The notes beneath the pieces are model-generated. The model saw nothing but the letters and a program-made list of their open reading frames with translations, did no database searches and was not told the origin of the DNA. A program made the position numbers and the translations under genes. 40,467 nucleotides of DNA. It comes from a virus. Of this stretch, positions 26,648 through 34,938 are shown piece by piece (the stretch's first letter is position 1; every line of letters begins with the position of its first letter). The stretch is from IMG/VR virus record IMGVR_UViG_3300005466_000051, positions 1 through 40,467 of that record. One strand, 5' to 3'.

Positions 26648-29023
26648 TTACCATCTTTCGTTTGAGTCGGGAGGCCACTGTAGGGCAGGGATCTTGTTCC
26701 ACTGTGGGTTTGTCCTTGGGCCCCACTTAATGTTAGTGTCAGGAGGCCATTGATTACCGGAGTGTGACGGCCACTGGATCATCACAACGCGGATGTTCGG
26801 GACAGGCGCGAATGCGGTTGCCGTAGCCTTGGGCGGGACAACCCCAATCCCGGGAACCTTTGCCGACGCGCTCGCCGTAGCGACAGGCGGCATGACAATC
26901 TGATCGATAACCCCGCTGATTGTCGGGATAGGTGCCGAAGCATTCGCGACGGCTGCCGGCGGTAGAACCCGCACTTGAATCGTCGGGACAGGCGCGGATG
27001 CATTCGCGGTAGCGGCCGGAGGCGTGAGCCTGTCTTGCGGTGTCGGGAGCGCGGCAGACGCAGTAGCCGTAGCGGCTGCAGGCGACACACGGAGTTGCAG
27101 TGTCGGGACAAGCCCTGATACACTTGCCGTTGCCGCAGCCGGCGACACCTTAACATCAACAACCGGCGTAGGAGCACTAGCATTCGCTGTGGCAACCGGT
27201 GGACTAACAACAGCCGCAACCGTAATAGTCGGGACAAAAGCACTGGCCGACGCCGTTGCTGCGGCCGGGGAAACTCGTAACTGTATAGTCGGAACCGGGG
27301 AACTTACCGAAGCGGTAGCGGCCGGCGGCGAGATTATCTGACTACCGATAACGGTCGGGACTAGAGCAGACGCACTAGCTGTAGCCGCTGCCGGCGACAC
27401 CCGAAGCTGAACCGCGGGAAGCGGGGAGCTTGCCGAGGCGGTAGCGGCCGGGACAACAACCTTAACGTCAATCCCTGGAATGCCAGAGAACGTAGTTGCG
27501 TCGTCGTTATAGAAATACGGATCTCGAACTAAACGCTGGAACGCGGCAAGTTTGAGCGGAGAACTAGCCGGGTAATAGAGCGACGACGGAACACCGCCGC
27601 TGCCCACCGTGAAACCAATCCACTTAAGCCTCGAGCCAGTGATCGGAAGACCCTTGATGTACGTCCCGAAAGCGTCAAGGAAGTCCGCGATCTCCTGACT
27701 GACCGTACTGTTCAGTCCGTCGTCGCCAGCACCAAACTCTGGGAAAAGGAAATCCTTACCGCGAGCATTAGCAAGCGTCAGGAAGTCCGCGAAAATCGTG
27801 GAAGCGTTCGTCCCGTACTTGATGTGACCGCTGACGACGTTCTGGTAAAAGTCAGTCGCAAACTCTTCGTAATAACTCGTGCCGGCCGGGGCGGGGCTGG
27901 TGCCCTTGTCGGGATCGAAGTCGTCTACGGTGAGCCCGGGAGTTGTGGGCGACACCCACATATCCGGGAGAACACAATAAACAAACGTGACCTTACCGCC
28001 AAGATACTGACCAGTCTTAGATCGTACTGTTGCTCCGGCGGCGTCAAACTTATCCCGAACATGACGGTAGGCGTCAATGTACGCCTGCTGCGTGTTCGTC
28101 GGGACGGCAAGGTAACCCTTCTGATTTGAGTTGGCTACCGTCTGCTCGTGATGGAACGAGAACCGCATCGGATTCGTGGGGTTACACCACGTCTCCGTCA
28201 GGATGTCCGTAATCAGCGCATCAATTTCCGTGTCCCAAAGACCGGCCGCTACTTCGTCCCACGGCATGGCCTGCTTAACGCCACCGCCGTCTACATACTG
28301 AGCGTTAGCATTACGGTAGTTCTTAAGATACCCAAGACCAACATCGGTATCGAACCCACTTGCAGAGTTATCGAGATTGAGGTTCTTACGTACGCCGTCA
28401 AAGCGCCGGCCGATATCACGTTCAATCGAAGGAGCATCCGGGAATACTTCCTGAGGCGAATACCCGACCCAGGTAACAGAGCCAGTGACCTTGATCGGCA
28501 TTGTCGGAGCAATGCTCGAGGCAGAAGCCGAAGCCGTAGGAGCCTTGATCGGAAGAGCGGGTGCGGGAGAACTTGCCGTGGCCGTAGCCGCAGGCACAGA
28601 AATCCCGATCTGTACTGTGGGCGTAGGCGCTGACGCCGTGCTCGTTGCAACACCCGGGAAGAGGCGAATTGCCGGTGTAGCGTGACCCGCAGGCTGACTG
28701 CTCGCTGAGGCGGTAGCAGTCGGCACCACAATTGCCGGCACAAGCGGGGGCGGGCCGTTAGCAGAGGCCGTCGCCAGCGGCACAATAATGCCAAGCTGCG
28801 GGACAGGCGTAGGTGCAGAAGCAGAAGCAGTAGCCGCCGCAGGCGGAACTTGGACCTGTGGAACAGGTAGAGGGCCCGACGCAGAAGCAGTCGCCGCGGG
28901 AGCGGGAATCGAAAGCTGCGGAACCGGTACTAGAGAACTAGCTGAGGCTGTAGCAACAGGAGGCGAAACCGTTTGGTTCGCCGTTGTAACGGTCGGTGGC
29001 CGACGATTGATGAAGAATGCCAA
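26648..29023 (-). CDS. GH26-like glycosidase flanked by 19 ATASAS-type repeats
   Basis: The 791-residue protein has about eight imperfect repeats of 18-23 residues (core ATASAS with PP and PVPQ elements) at residues 24-181. A globular domain follows at about 182-512. Eleven more repeats lie at 527-748, and the last 43 residues carry five QWP/KWG/QWN-type Trp motifs. The central domain resembles GH26 endo-mannanases, with a FSFHHEQ acid/base motif and an LFPEFGAG nucleophile motif. The start is a TTG directly after the upstream TAG. The gene lies in the head module, before the connectors, so it may be a capsid-attached fibre rather than a tail fibre. Confidence 0.7.
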   Translation of the reverse strand: MAFFINRRPPTVTTANQTVSPPVATASASSLVPVPQLSIPAPAATASASGPLPVPQVQVPPAAATASASAPTPVPQLGIIVPLATASANGPPPLVPAIVVPTATASASSQPAGHATPAIRLFPGVATSTASAPTPTVQIGISVPAATATASSPAPALPIKAPTASASASSIAPTMPIKVTGSVTWVGYSPQEVFPDAPSIERDIGRRFDGVRKNLNLDNSASGFDTDVGLGYLKNYRNANAQYVDGGGVKQAMPWDEVAAGLWDTEIDALITDILTETWCNPTNPMRFSFHHEQTVANSNQKGYLAVPTNTQQAYIDAYRHVRDKFDAAGATVRSKTGQYLGGKVTFVYCVLPDMWVSPTTPGLTVDDFDPDKGTSPAPAGTSYYEEFATDFYQNVVSGHIKYGTNASTIFADFLTLANARGKDFLFPEFGAGDDGLNSTVSQEIADFLDAFGTYIKGLPITGSRLKWIGFTVGSGGVPSSLYYPASSPLKLAAFQRLVRDPYFYNDDATTFSGIPGIDVKVVVPAATASASSPLPAVQLRVSPAAATASASALVPTVIGSQIISPPAATASVSSPVPTIQLRVSPAAATASASAFVPTITVAAVVSPPVATANASAPTPVVDVKVSPAAATASVSGLVPTLQLRVSPAAATATASAALPTPQDRLTPPAATANASAPVPTIQVRVLPPAAVANASAPIPTISGVIDQIVMPPVATASASAKVPGIGVVPPKATATAFAPVPNIRVVMIQWPSHSGNQWPPDTNIKWGPRTNPQWNKIPALQWPPDSNERW

Positions 29024-29164
29024 CTAGCGCCATCCCTGCACCGGCATTTGTACCACAGGTCGATGAATAGTCGCCCTTATACTACGTTGGGCGTCGATAA
29101 CAGTAACCTTTGGAGTCACCGGAGGTTGCTGTTCAACAGTAGTTTCAACGATTGCACCAGGCAT
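29024..29164 (-). CDS. 46-residue hypothetical protein
   Basis: A short frame starts in a TAATG overlap with the upstream gene, and its TAG stop directly abuts the TTG start of the repeat protein. The peptide is Pro/Val-rich and has no recognised family. It could be a small anchor or linker for the adjacent virion protein. Confidence 0.5.
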   Translation of the reverse strand: MPGAIVETTVEQQPPVTPKVTVIDAQRSIRATIHRPVVQMPVQGWR

Positions 29165-30072
29165 TATGCGACCCAAATCTCATAGACGAATCCACCCCAA
29201 GCATTTGAGGCAGTCGTATCATTGGGCCCACCGTAGTTGATGTTCCCTGACGCCGCTACGATATCAACTGAATACGCAGCATCCCAGGTCAGCGATGACC
29301 CGGCGGTGAGACCACCGATCACGCACTGACTTTCAAAGACGTACCGCGTCGTCGCGACGCCACCGCCGAGATCGACGAGCCCGCCAATCGGCGTTGTTCG
29401 ACCCCTGACGGTCGTACTTTCTAAGATACCGAACTGGAGTGCTGGTAGGACGGTTGATCCGTCTACCTGACCCTTGATGCGCACGTTCACGCGACCCGAA
29501 GGCGGCACCGTGAACGTGGATCGTAGGTTCGTAGTGTCAAGTGCAGTCATCGCGATCAACGTGCCAACCGACTTGGCTACCGCCGTCGAAGGGTCATAGT
29601 TCTTCGCGGCGAGGATATTTGTCGTCTCCCAAACCTCGAACTGGAATGCGCCGAAGCTGTCGTTCGTGGTCGCGTTATTAGGGCCACCATACTTGAGATC
29701 AGACGAAGCGACAGTAAACTCAACGCCATACGCCGCATCCCACGTCAAGGAGGCGCCGGGCGTCAACCCCGTTACGCAAAACGCCGCCTCGACAACCTGA
29801 TGCGCGGTTGCAATACCGGTCGCTGACCGTCCACCAATCGGCGTGCCTCTGCCGCGAACAGTTGACCCCTCGAGCACCCCAAGCAAAATCATAGAACATG
29901 ATGTAGCGCCATGAAGAACACCACGAAGACGAACAAACACAATCCCGTTGGACGGGACAGTGAATGTAACCCGAAGGTTCGTCGTGTCGAGCGCCGTCAT
30001 AGCCAGTGCAGCAGCACAAGACTTAGTGACAGCTACGGATGGATCGTAATTCGCAACAGCAAGACAGGCCAC
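29164..30072 (-). CDS. Virion protein made of two tandem copies of one domain
   Basis: The 302-residue protein consists of two related halves of about 150 residues. Each half has a NYDPS-x-AV-x-KS opening, MTALDTTNLR, a TVRGR-x-TPIGG motif, SLTWDAAY and a final YGGPN segment before an FEVWE or YEIWV ending. The all-beta composition suggests a jelly-roll-like decoration or fibre protein. The second copy is clearly a duplication. It starts at a GTG. Function is inferred only from position. Confidence 0.65.
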   Translation of the reverse strand: MACLAVANYDPSVAVTKSCAAALAMTALDTTNLRVTFTVPSNGIVFVRLRGVLHGATSCSMILLGVLEGSTVRGRGTPIGGRSATGIATAHQVVEAAFCVTGLTPGASLTWDAAYGVEFTVASSDLKYGGPNNATTNDSFGAFQFEVWETTNILAAKNYDPSTAVAKSVGTLIAMTALDTTNLRSTFTVPPSGRVNVRIKGQVDGSTVLPALQFGILESTTVRGRTTPIGGLVDLGGGVATTRYVFESQCVIGGLTAGSSLTWDAAYSVDIVAASGNINYGGPNDTTASNAWGGFVYEIWVA

Positions 30073-30074
30073 GG

Positions 30075-30551
30075 TCAGGCGCCTATCGTTACTCGCATGT
30101 ATGCAAAAACGTTCACGTTCGCTGTGACATTCACGCGGAGAGCAAGCGCCTTAACCGTACCACCACTGAGATCAGTCTCCGGCTCAGTGCCGGGCATATA
30201 GGTGCGAGCGTACACACCGTTAAATTGCGGTACGAATATCGGCTCGATGACAGTGAGCGCAGTCGGTTCTGCAGTGTAGTTATGAGCGGCAGTAAACTGC
30301 GCCGCGATCGTTCGGCCGGTGACCTGCACAATAGCCGGCGGTGAACCGCCCGCAGTCCCGGCAGTTGCCTGCGTAGACTGACAGAGTTGAACAGTAGCTG
30401 GGATCGCAGATGCAGAAACACCATCCAAACTGATGCCCCACTCAACAATCTGGACGGGCTGATTCGCGCCTGCGATAACGTTCAGAACAGTCTTTGCGCC
30501 GGTTGTTGCGGCGAAAACCGTGTTCTGACAGACATAAATAGCGTCGGCCAT
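30075..30551 (-). CDS. Putative virion decoration protein
   Basis: The 158-residue protein is rich in Ala, Val and Thr with alternating strands, similar in style to the neighbouring duplicated protein (PVQIVEWGISLDG). It lies in the series of structural genes between the glycosylation island and the head-tail connectors. No family is recognised with certainty. Confidence 0.6.
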   Translation of the reverse strand: MADAIYVCQNTVFAATTGAKTVLNVIAGANQPVQIVEWGISLDGVSASAIPATVQLCQSTQATAGTAGGSPPAIVQVTGRTIAAQFTAAHNYTAEPTALTVIEPIFVPQFNGVYARTYMPGTEPETDLSGGTVKALALRVNVTANVNVFAYMRVTIGA

Positions 30552-30552
30552 T

Positions 30553-30999
30553 TTATGCCACCACTACAGAAATGATCCCCGATGCGTTCCAAGCAATCGT
30601 CAGCGTAGCGCCGGCCGCAGCGGTAACCGTGCCGCCGAACAAGACGTACGAAATCAGCGGCTTGTTCGAGGCTGGCGTTGAATCGTAGACGACAGCACTT
30701 GTTGCGGAAATACCCGCACCAGATGCAGTCCATACGGCATTGCTCGCGGTCCATGAAGTCGTCTGACCGTTCGTAACGGTCGGTGAAGTGAGCGTGACGC
30801 CGCCTGCGGTGTAACCGTTGGCGGTAGAAAGCTCAGTCCACGCCGTCGTGAACGGGGTAGCATCGAAGTATTTGTGTGTTGCCGCGTACGTATACGCGGT
30901 GTTCGACAGACCACACTTAATAGTGTCCGTGTCGATATCAGCTTCCTTGTTCCACGTAGTCGTGAAGAACATGGGGTAAACAAAGGCTGTAACTGCCAC
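30553..30999 (-). CDS. Putative virion structural protein
   Basis: The 148-residue protein matches a common siphovirus structural pattern: an N-terminal DTIKCGLSNTAYTY segment, NGYTAGGVTL, AVWTASGAGI, AVVYDSTPAS, and a C-terminal Gly/Ala strand region. Proteins of this kind are often found near capsid or fibre genes. The start is a GTG with an AGAGAGG site upstream. Confidence 0.65.
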   Translation of the reverse strand: MAVTAFVYPMFFTTTWNKEADIDTDTIKCGLSNTAYTYAATHKYFDATPFTTAWTELSTANGYTAGGVTLTSPTVTNGQTTSWTASNAVWTASGAGISATSAVVYDSTPASNKPLISYVLFGGTVTAAAGATLTIAWNASGIISVVVA

Positions 31000-31014
31000 T
31001 TTAGTTTATCCTCT

Positions 31015-31188
31015 CTAATCCTGTGTTGGTTCCACGATCAATTCGGCAACAGGAACGCCGATGACCACATCGCCAGCGGGAGACACTTCAACCTCATCCG
31101 TCTCTTCGCTATCCGCGTCCGGCGTGAAACCGGATTCTTGATCTTTTGGGAGATACGTCATAGTCAGTTTCTTGTGCTTAGGCTCCAT
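31015..31188 (-). CDS. Small acidic protein
   Basis: Fifty-seven residues with a basic start and a strongly acidic centre (DADSEETDEVEV) follow an AGGAG site. No family is recognised. It is the first gene after the repeat-containing spacer that closes the glycosylation island. It may be a virion accessory protein. Confidence 0.55.
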   Translation of the reverse strand: MEPKHKKLTMTYLPKDQESGFTPDADSEETDEVEVSPAGDVVIGVPVAELIVEPTQD

Positions 31189-31218
31189 TACTCTCCTTGG
31201 CCTTCTGTTGTTCAGGTT

Positions 31219-31333
31219 CGCCCTGAACAAGAGTGTTCACTGAACATCTCGAGCAAACGCACTTAGGCGAGTGCCCGCTCGTAAAGGGCGGACGTATGCC
31301 GGCGTTAGTCCCGCCCTGAACAAGAATGTTCAC
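31219..31333 (-). repeat. Pair of 22-bp direct repeats with nested hairpins
   Basis: Two direct copies (31219-31240 and 31312-31333) differ at one base. Each contains a TGAAC/GTTCA inverted repeat. A further stem GTTCAGG/CCTGAAC (31210-31228) overlaps the first copy, and GGGCGG/CCGCCC (31286-31316) fills the spacer. The second copy covers the epimerase stop codon. The pair may act as a terminator, an RNA structure, or the scar of an insertion. Confidence 0.65.
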
Positions 31334-32283
31334 GAGCGCCGGCCGAGATCTGCGTCAGGGTGAAACTCGGAAGCAAACTGTGGGGCCACCCGTCGGTCAA
31401 CCGCGGCGCCGTTAAGTGAGGGCTGGCCGGCGCGAAGCCACTCGAGCACACGACTCATGCCCTTTTCCAGCTCGATCTCTGGGCGCCATCCAAGGTTGCG
31501 CAACTTAACAGTCGTCAGACGCTTAACTACAGTCTGGCGGTCGGGCGGATCAGTCTCGTGAATTAGGTCGTGAGAAGCTCCAGTCAAGTCGCACGCAATC
31601 TCGGCAACACGCCTCATTGAGACTGCATTGTCGTCTCGACCAATGTTCCAATCGCCGGCCGCACGTCCTTCAAGCACGTAGCGCATACCCCGTACTGTGT
31701 CTCCGACCCAGCACCAAGCGCGCTCACTACCGCGATGAACATAAATCGGTTCTCCTCTGTCAGCTTGATCGAGGAAACAGACAATAGCCGCTCGGCCAAA
31801 GCCAGGAGGCAGGCCGGGTCCGTATGGCATGGACAGGCGGAAGTTGATGAGTCCGGCGGGGGCATAGAGCTGTAGAATCTCCTCGCCCCACCGTTTCGTG
31901 AGGCCGTAGGCATTATGTGGGAGCTTCATTCGACAGCCCTCCCACGCGGGCGACTGACCAAGATCACCGTATACCTCAGAAGTTGAGGCATAGGCAACCG
32001 GAACGCCCGCATCGCCACAAGCCTTCGCGACAAGCGCAGTGATGCCGGCGTTGTCCTGCACAGTAAACATCACATTATCTTCCCCGAACAGACGGCCCAC
32101 CTTTGCCGCCAGATGAACCACATAATCGGGATTGTACTTCTCGAGCGCGTGCTCGATAGTGCTCGGTGTTCGTAGATCCCCAAACTCGCGGTCGATACCG
32201 TTAACGTTATGGCCGTTCTGCCTAAGCTCGTTGCTCAGGTGTGTGCCGATGAAACCATCAGCCCCGGTTACGAGAAACTGCAC
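31330..32283 (-). CDS. NAD-dependent sugar epimerase/dehydratase (extended SDR)
   Basis: The 317-residue enzyme has the Rossmann motif TGADGFIG (residues 6-13), an HLAAKVG segment, and the catalytic YGLTK (Tyr126, Lys130) with an upstream STSEVYG. It would modify a nucleotide sugar for the adjacent glycosyltransferases. The HLAAKVG segment recalls GDP-fucose synthase-type enzymes, but the substrate is not certain. The GTG at 32283 is chosen because a GGAGG site lies just upstream and the Rossmann fold begins at once. A start at 32364 would add unrelated residues inside the previous gene. Confidence 0.85.
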   Translation of the reverse strand: MQFLVTGADGFIGTHLSNELRQNGHNVNGIDREFGDLRTPSTIEHALEKYNPDYVVHLAAKVGRLFGEDNVMFTVQDNAGITALVAKACGDAGVPVAYASTSEVYGDLGQSPAWEGCRMKLPHNAYGLTKRWGEEILQLYAPAGLINFRLSMPYGPGLPPGFGRAAIVCFLDQADRGEPIYVHRGSERAWCWVGDTVRGMRYVLEGRAAGDWNIGRDDNAVSMRRVAEIACDLTGASHDLIHETDPPDRQTVVKRLTTVKLRNLGWRPEIELEKGMSRVLEWLRAGQPSLNGAAVDRRVAPQFASEFHPDADLGRRS

Positions 32284-33247
32284 GTAATCCTCCGATGTCG
32301 TCTGCGTCCGGGTGGAGCAGAGTTTCAGGTAGAGCGGCCAGAGCGCACCGCGAGAAATGAGCAAGCATACCGTTCGGTTCGTAGATCCCCCCGCACGTAC
32401 AGCGAGGTTCGATAGGCTTGTGTAGCGGCTCGGGAACCATCATGTGTGAGAATTTTTCGGGGTGCTCGCGGACGTACATCGGCATATCCTCGAGCCCGAC
32501 CCACTCGGACGGGCGATACTCACGGGCGAAAACATCCCGGCCGGTCATGATAGATTCCATGATCCAGTCGTCCGTGAGAATGTCGGCAACCGTGAGCCCT
32601 CGAGCCAGGGCACCCTTGTCGATCAGGTCGATAGCTTTGTCCATCATGCCGGTAATCTTCGACCGAATCTTCTCGACGCCACCCTGGTAAGTCAGGTGAT
32701 GGCCGGAGAGAGCGCCCCGGGAGGGTACGGACGAATCCCACAAGATCGCCCCGCACACCCCTAGCTCAAGGATCTTCTGTCCGAGCACGACGCCGCCGAG
32801 CGTTCCCGCGCGGCACCCTCGATCCAGCCATCGCCAGTTTAGTGTGTAAACATGGAGATCCATCGGGAAGCGCATCGGCGGATTGTTGAGCGCATCCGAT
32901 AGAGCATACTGCGTCGGGATCTCGTCAAGGTCGGATACATATACGAGATCGAGAGGTTTGATGTCGTACATCCCGCGGATGAGAGCGTCGCGTTGCCAGC
33001 GTTCGCGAGCCACGTCATCTGCGTGCCGGGTACCGGCGGGCATGTCATCGACCACAACATATCTGATTTTGTCGGCCCACGGAGCAAATCGTTCCTGATG
33101 CTTTGGGAATTCCAGCTCTTTGGGCCGGCCGCGTTGATCGACTGTTGCTTCCGCCAGTACGACCACATCCACCATATCACCGATAGTGCCGAGACGAATC
33201 TCAAGGACATCAACCTCATTTTTAAATTGTGATGCGGTATAAATCAA
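32258..33247 (-). CDS. GT17-type glycosyltransferase
   Basis: The 329-residue protein matches the GT17 family (N-acetylglucosaminyltransferase-like). It has an opening strand with NEVDVLEIRL, then DMVDVVVLAEATVDQRGRP, a KIRYVVVDDMP segment, and a DXD-containing YVSDLDEIP. The TTG start at 33247 shares TTGA with the upstream small gene and begins exactly at the family's first strand. A C-terminal Cys pair (CTCGG) may bind metal. It probably transfers a sugar to a virion or host glycan. Confidence 0.8.
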   Translation of the reverse strand: MIYTASQFKNEVDVLEIRLGTIGDMVDVVVLAEATVDQRGRPKELEFPKHQERFAPWADKIRYVVVDDMPAGTRHADDVARERWQRDALIRGMYDIKPLDLVYVSDLDEIPTQYALSDALNNPPMRFPMDLHVYTLNWRWLDRGCRAGTLGGVVLGQKILELGVCGAILWDSSVPSRGALSGHHLTYQGGVEKIRSKITGMMDKAIDLIDKGALARGLTVADILTDDWIMESIMTGRDVFAREYRPSEWVGLEDMPMYVREHPEKFSHMMVPEPLHKPIEPRCTCGGIYEPNGMLAHFSRCALAALPETLLHPDADDIGGLRAVSRNRG

Positions 33248-33351
33248 CCGCGCCCCTGTCTCTGAATCCACCAGTAGAAGAACATTGCAGTAACACGATT
33301 GCGGCGGCGATATTCGACCTTTTCTTTGATCTCCGACCACGGCTTACTCAT
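33244..33351 (-). CDS. 35-residue basic/aromatic peptide
   Basis: A short frame lies exactly between an ATGA overlap with the upstream gene and a TTGA overlap with the GT17 start. The peptide has a basic helix and an aromatic membrane-like patch (MFFYWWIQ). Precise coupling at both ends supports translation. Function is unknown. Confidence 0.5.
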   Translation of the reverse strand: MSKPWSEIKEKVEYRRRNRVTAMFFYWWIQRQGRG

Positions 33352-33518
33352 GACCAACCTCTACATGCTTTACTAGTGTCTTCGTCATACTCAACGAGAC
33401 CCGATACCCATTCGAGCCCGATCTCAGACTCAATCCGTTTAAGTTCTCTCCAGGCATCTCCTAGTGAATCATACCGCTGCACGAGATTTGCGTTGTCAGA
33501 AAACAAAAGATATCTCAT
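33348..33518 (-). CDS. Small hypothetical protein in the glycosylation island
   Basis: Fifty-six residues start at an ATG in an ATGA overlap with the upstream glycosyltransferase and end in another ATGA overlap. The sequence is helical in the middle (DAWRELKRIESEIGLEW). No family is recognised. Confidence 0.55.
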   Translation of the reverse strand: MRYLLFSDNANLVQRYDSLGDAWRELKRIESEIGLEWVSGLVEYDEDTSKACRGWS

Positions 33519-34114
33519 GCTACGGGGCGCCTTCGGTTGCGATCTGCCAACCACCTATAGTAGTGAGGCACATAACCCTCCGCAGCCATTGCTTCCTCGA
33601 GAGCGGTCAAGTCCCGGGCCCGCCGTTCGGGGCGCCGGCCTTCGGGCGCGATGTAGTGATGGACAACATAGGTCGGACAGAATTGAATCGGGAGACCTAA
33701 CCGCCAGGCCCGATATGTAATCCAGTCGTCTGATCCGTCGTGGATCGGTAGGAACCACCCGCCGATCTTGAGCATTGCTCGAGTCAAAAATGGGATCATC
33801 ACTTTCAGGCCCATCGGAGTCTCACACACAAAACGCCGGCCATCCTCGTAAACGTTCGCTACAGGGACAATGCCCTTGTTGAGCATTTCAATCGGAGCCT
33901 GCCACCAGTCATACGCCGGAATGATATCGTCCGCGGTGAAGTGCAGATAGTCGCCAGTTGCCTGCTCTGCGCCTTGCTCCCACCCCTCAGCGCAAGACGG
34001 AGCATCTTTGACGACGATCACTTCGGCATCAGGGGCCGTTAACTTATACCCCTTGAGACACTTCGCTAGCCACTCCTCGCGACCAGTGATAGTAGGAACG
34101 ATAATCGAGATCAT
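33515..34114 (-). CDS. GT2-like glycosyltransferase, paralogue 2
   Basis: The 199-residue enzyme is GT-A fold: SIIVPTITGRE opening, AEVIVVKD, a DXD-type FTADD motif near residue 80, and an HDGSDDW motif. It is clearly related to the enzyme at 34213-34938, which shares PTITGRE, LHFTADDI and GSDDW. It lacks the other's longer C-terminal helix. Duplication followed by divergence would give two different acceptors or linkages. Confidence 0.8.
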   Translation of the reverse strand: MISIIVPTITGREEWLAKCLKGYKLTAPDAEVIVVKDAPSCAEGWEQGAEQATGDYLHFTADDIIPAYDWWQAPIEMLNKGIVPVANVYEDGRRFVCETPMGLKVMIPFLTRAMLKIGGWFLPIHDGSDDWITYRAWRLGLPIQFCPTYVVHHYIAPEGRRPERRARDLTALEEAMAAEGYVPHYYRWLADRNRRRPVA

Positions 34115-34209
34115 GTAATCTGACGCCTACGAATACGATCAGCCCACATATGCAAGAGAAGACCGACAGTATTTCCAATAACCCCAACAGAAAGTAAAAT
34201 AGTAATCAT
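34111..34209 (-). CDS. 32-residue membrane peptide between paralogous glycosyltransferases
   Basis: A hydrophobic helix (about residues 2-22) is followed by a basic tail (DRIRRRQIT). The stop overlaps the next start (ATGA). The position between two related glycosyltransferases suggests a membrane anchor or recruitment role, which is only inference. Confidence 0.5.
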   Translation of the reverse strand: MITILLSVGVIGNTVGLLLHMWADRIRRRQIT

Positions 34210-34212
34210 GTA

Positions 34213-34938
34213 CTATTGTAGGGCGTTCCAACCGGCGCCTTCTGCTTGCTGCCGCAACTGCTTTGCAACCATACGGTCTAGATCGCGAATCCGTACATTA
34301 TCAAGACCGGTAACACTCGTCCGCAGTCGCTCCTCGAGCGCACTGTAGACGGGTGGCACATAGCCGGCCTGCCCCATTGCCTCTACGAGCTTGAAGATGT
34401 CGCCGTGCCGGCGGGTATAGTCCCGGCCCTGATCGGCAACCCAATGTGTGAAGCTGTAGCTCGGTGCTGTGTGGAGAGGGATCTTGCGTTGTGTGGCAAC
34501 GTAGGAAACCCAATCGTCCGAGCCGTAGTGGATCGGTAGAAGCCATCCGCCCTGATCGAGCATCTTGCGGCTCAGGAACGGGACGAGTACATTCTTGACC
34601 AAGCCCATGTCTCCGAGCGGAGAGTCACACATCAGAGGCATGCCGTTAGAAGCGAACACGTTTGCAATCGGGACACCACCCATGTCCGCGGCCTTAACAG
34701 CGTCCGGCCACCAGTTTTGGTTGGGGGTAATGTCGTCGGCCGTGAAGTGGAGGTACAGACCGCGAGCCTGCTCGGCGCCCTTGATCCAGGCATGTCCGCA
34801 GCTCGGCTCGTTTTCGATGACAATAAGTTCTGCGCCCGGAGCAGTTGTTTCGTACCCCTCGACGCACATCTTGAGGTAATCCTCGCGACCCGTGATTGTG
34901 GGAATAATGACCGAAATCATCGGTCGGGCCTGCGCCAT
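34213..34938 (-). CDS. GT2-like glycosyltransferase, paralogue 1
   Basis: The 241-residue GT-A enzyme has SVIIPTITGRED, AELIVIENEP, a DXD-type FTADD, an HYGSDDW motif and a Tyr/Arg-rich C-terminal helix. The ATG at 34938 shares a base with the upstream stop (TGATG). A GTG three bases earlier and an internal ATG at 34920 are alternatives. It likely uses a UDP- or GDP-sugar to modify a phage or host target. Confidence 0.8.
   Translation of the reverse strand: MAQARPMISVIIPTITGREDYLKMCVEGYETTAPGAELIVIENEPSCGHAWIKGAEQARGLYLHFTADDITPNQNWWPDAVKAADMGGVPIANVFASNGMPLMCDSPLGDMGLVKNVLVPFLSRKMLDQGGWLLPIHYGSDDWVSYVATQRKIPLHTAPSYSFTHWVADQGRDYTRRHGDIFKLVEAMGQAGYVPPVYSALEERLRTSVTGLDNVRIRDLDRMVAKQLRQQAEGAGWNALQ

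Noticed and set aside
31224-31332. GAAC-N6-GTTC sequences considered as LexA (SOS) boxes.
   Set aside because: Actinobacterial LexA sites have a four-base spacing between GAAC and GTTC, and here there are six. They are better explained as hairpin arms of the direct repeats.
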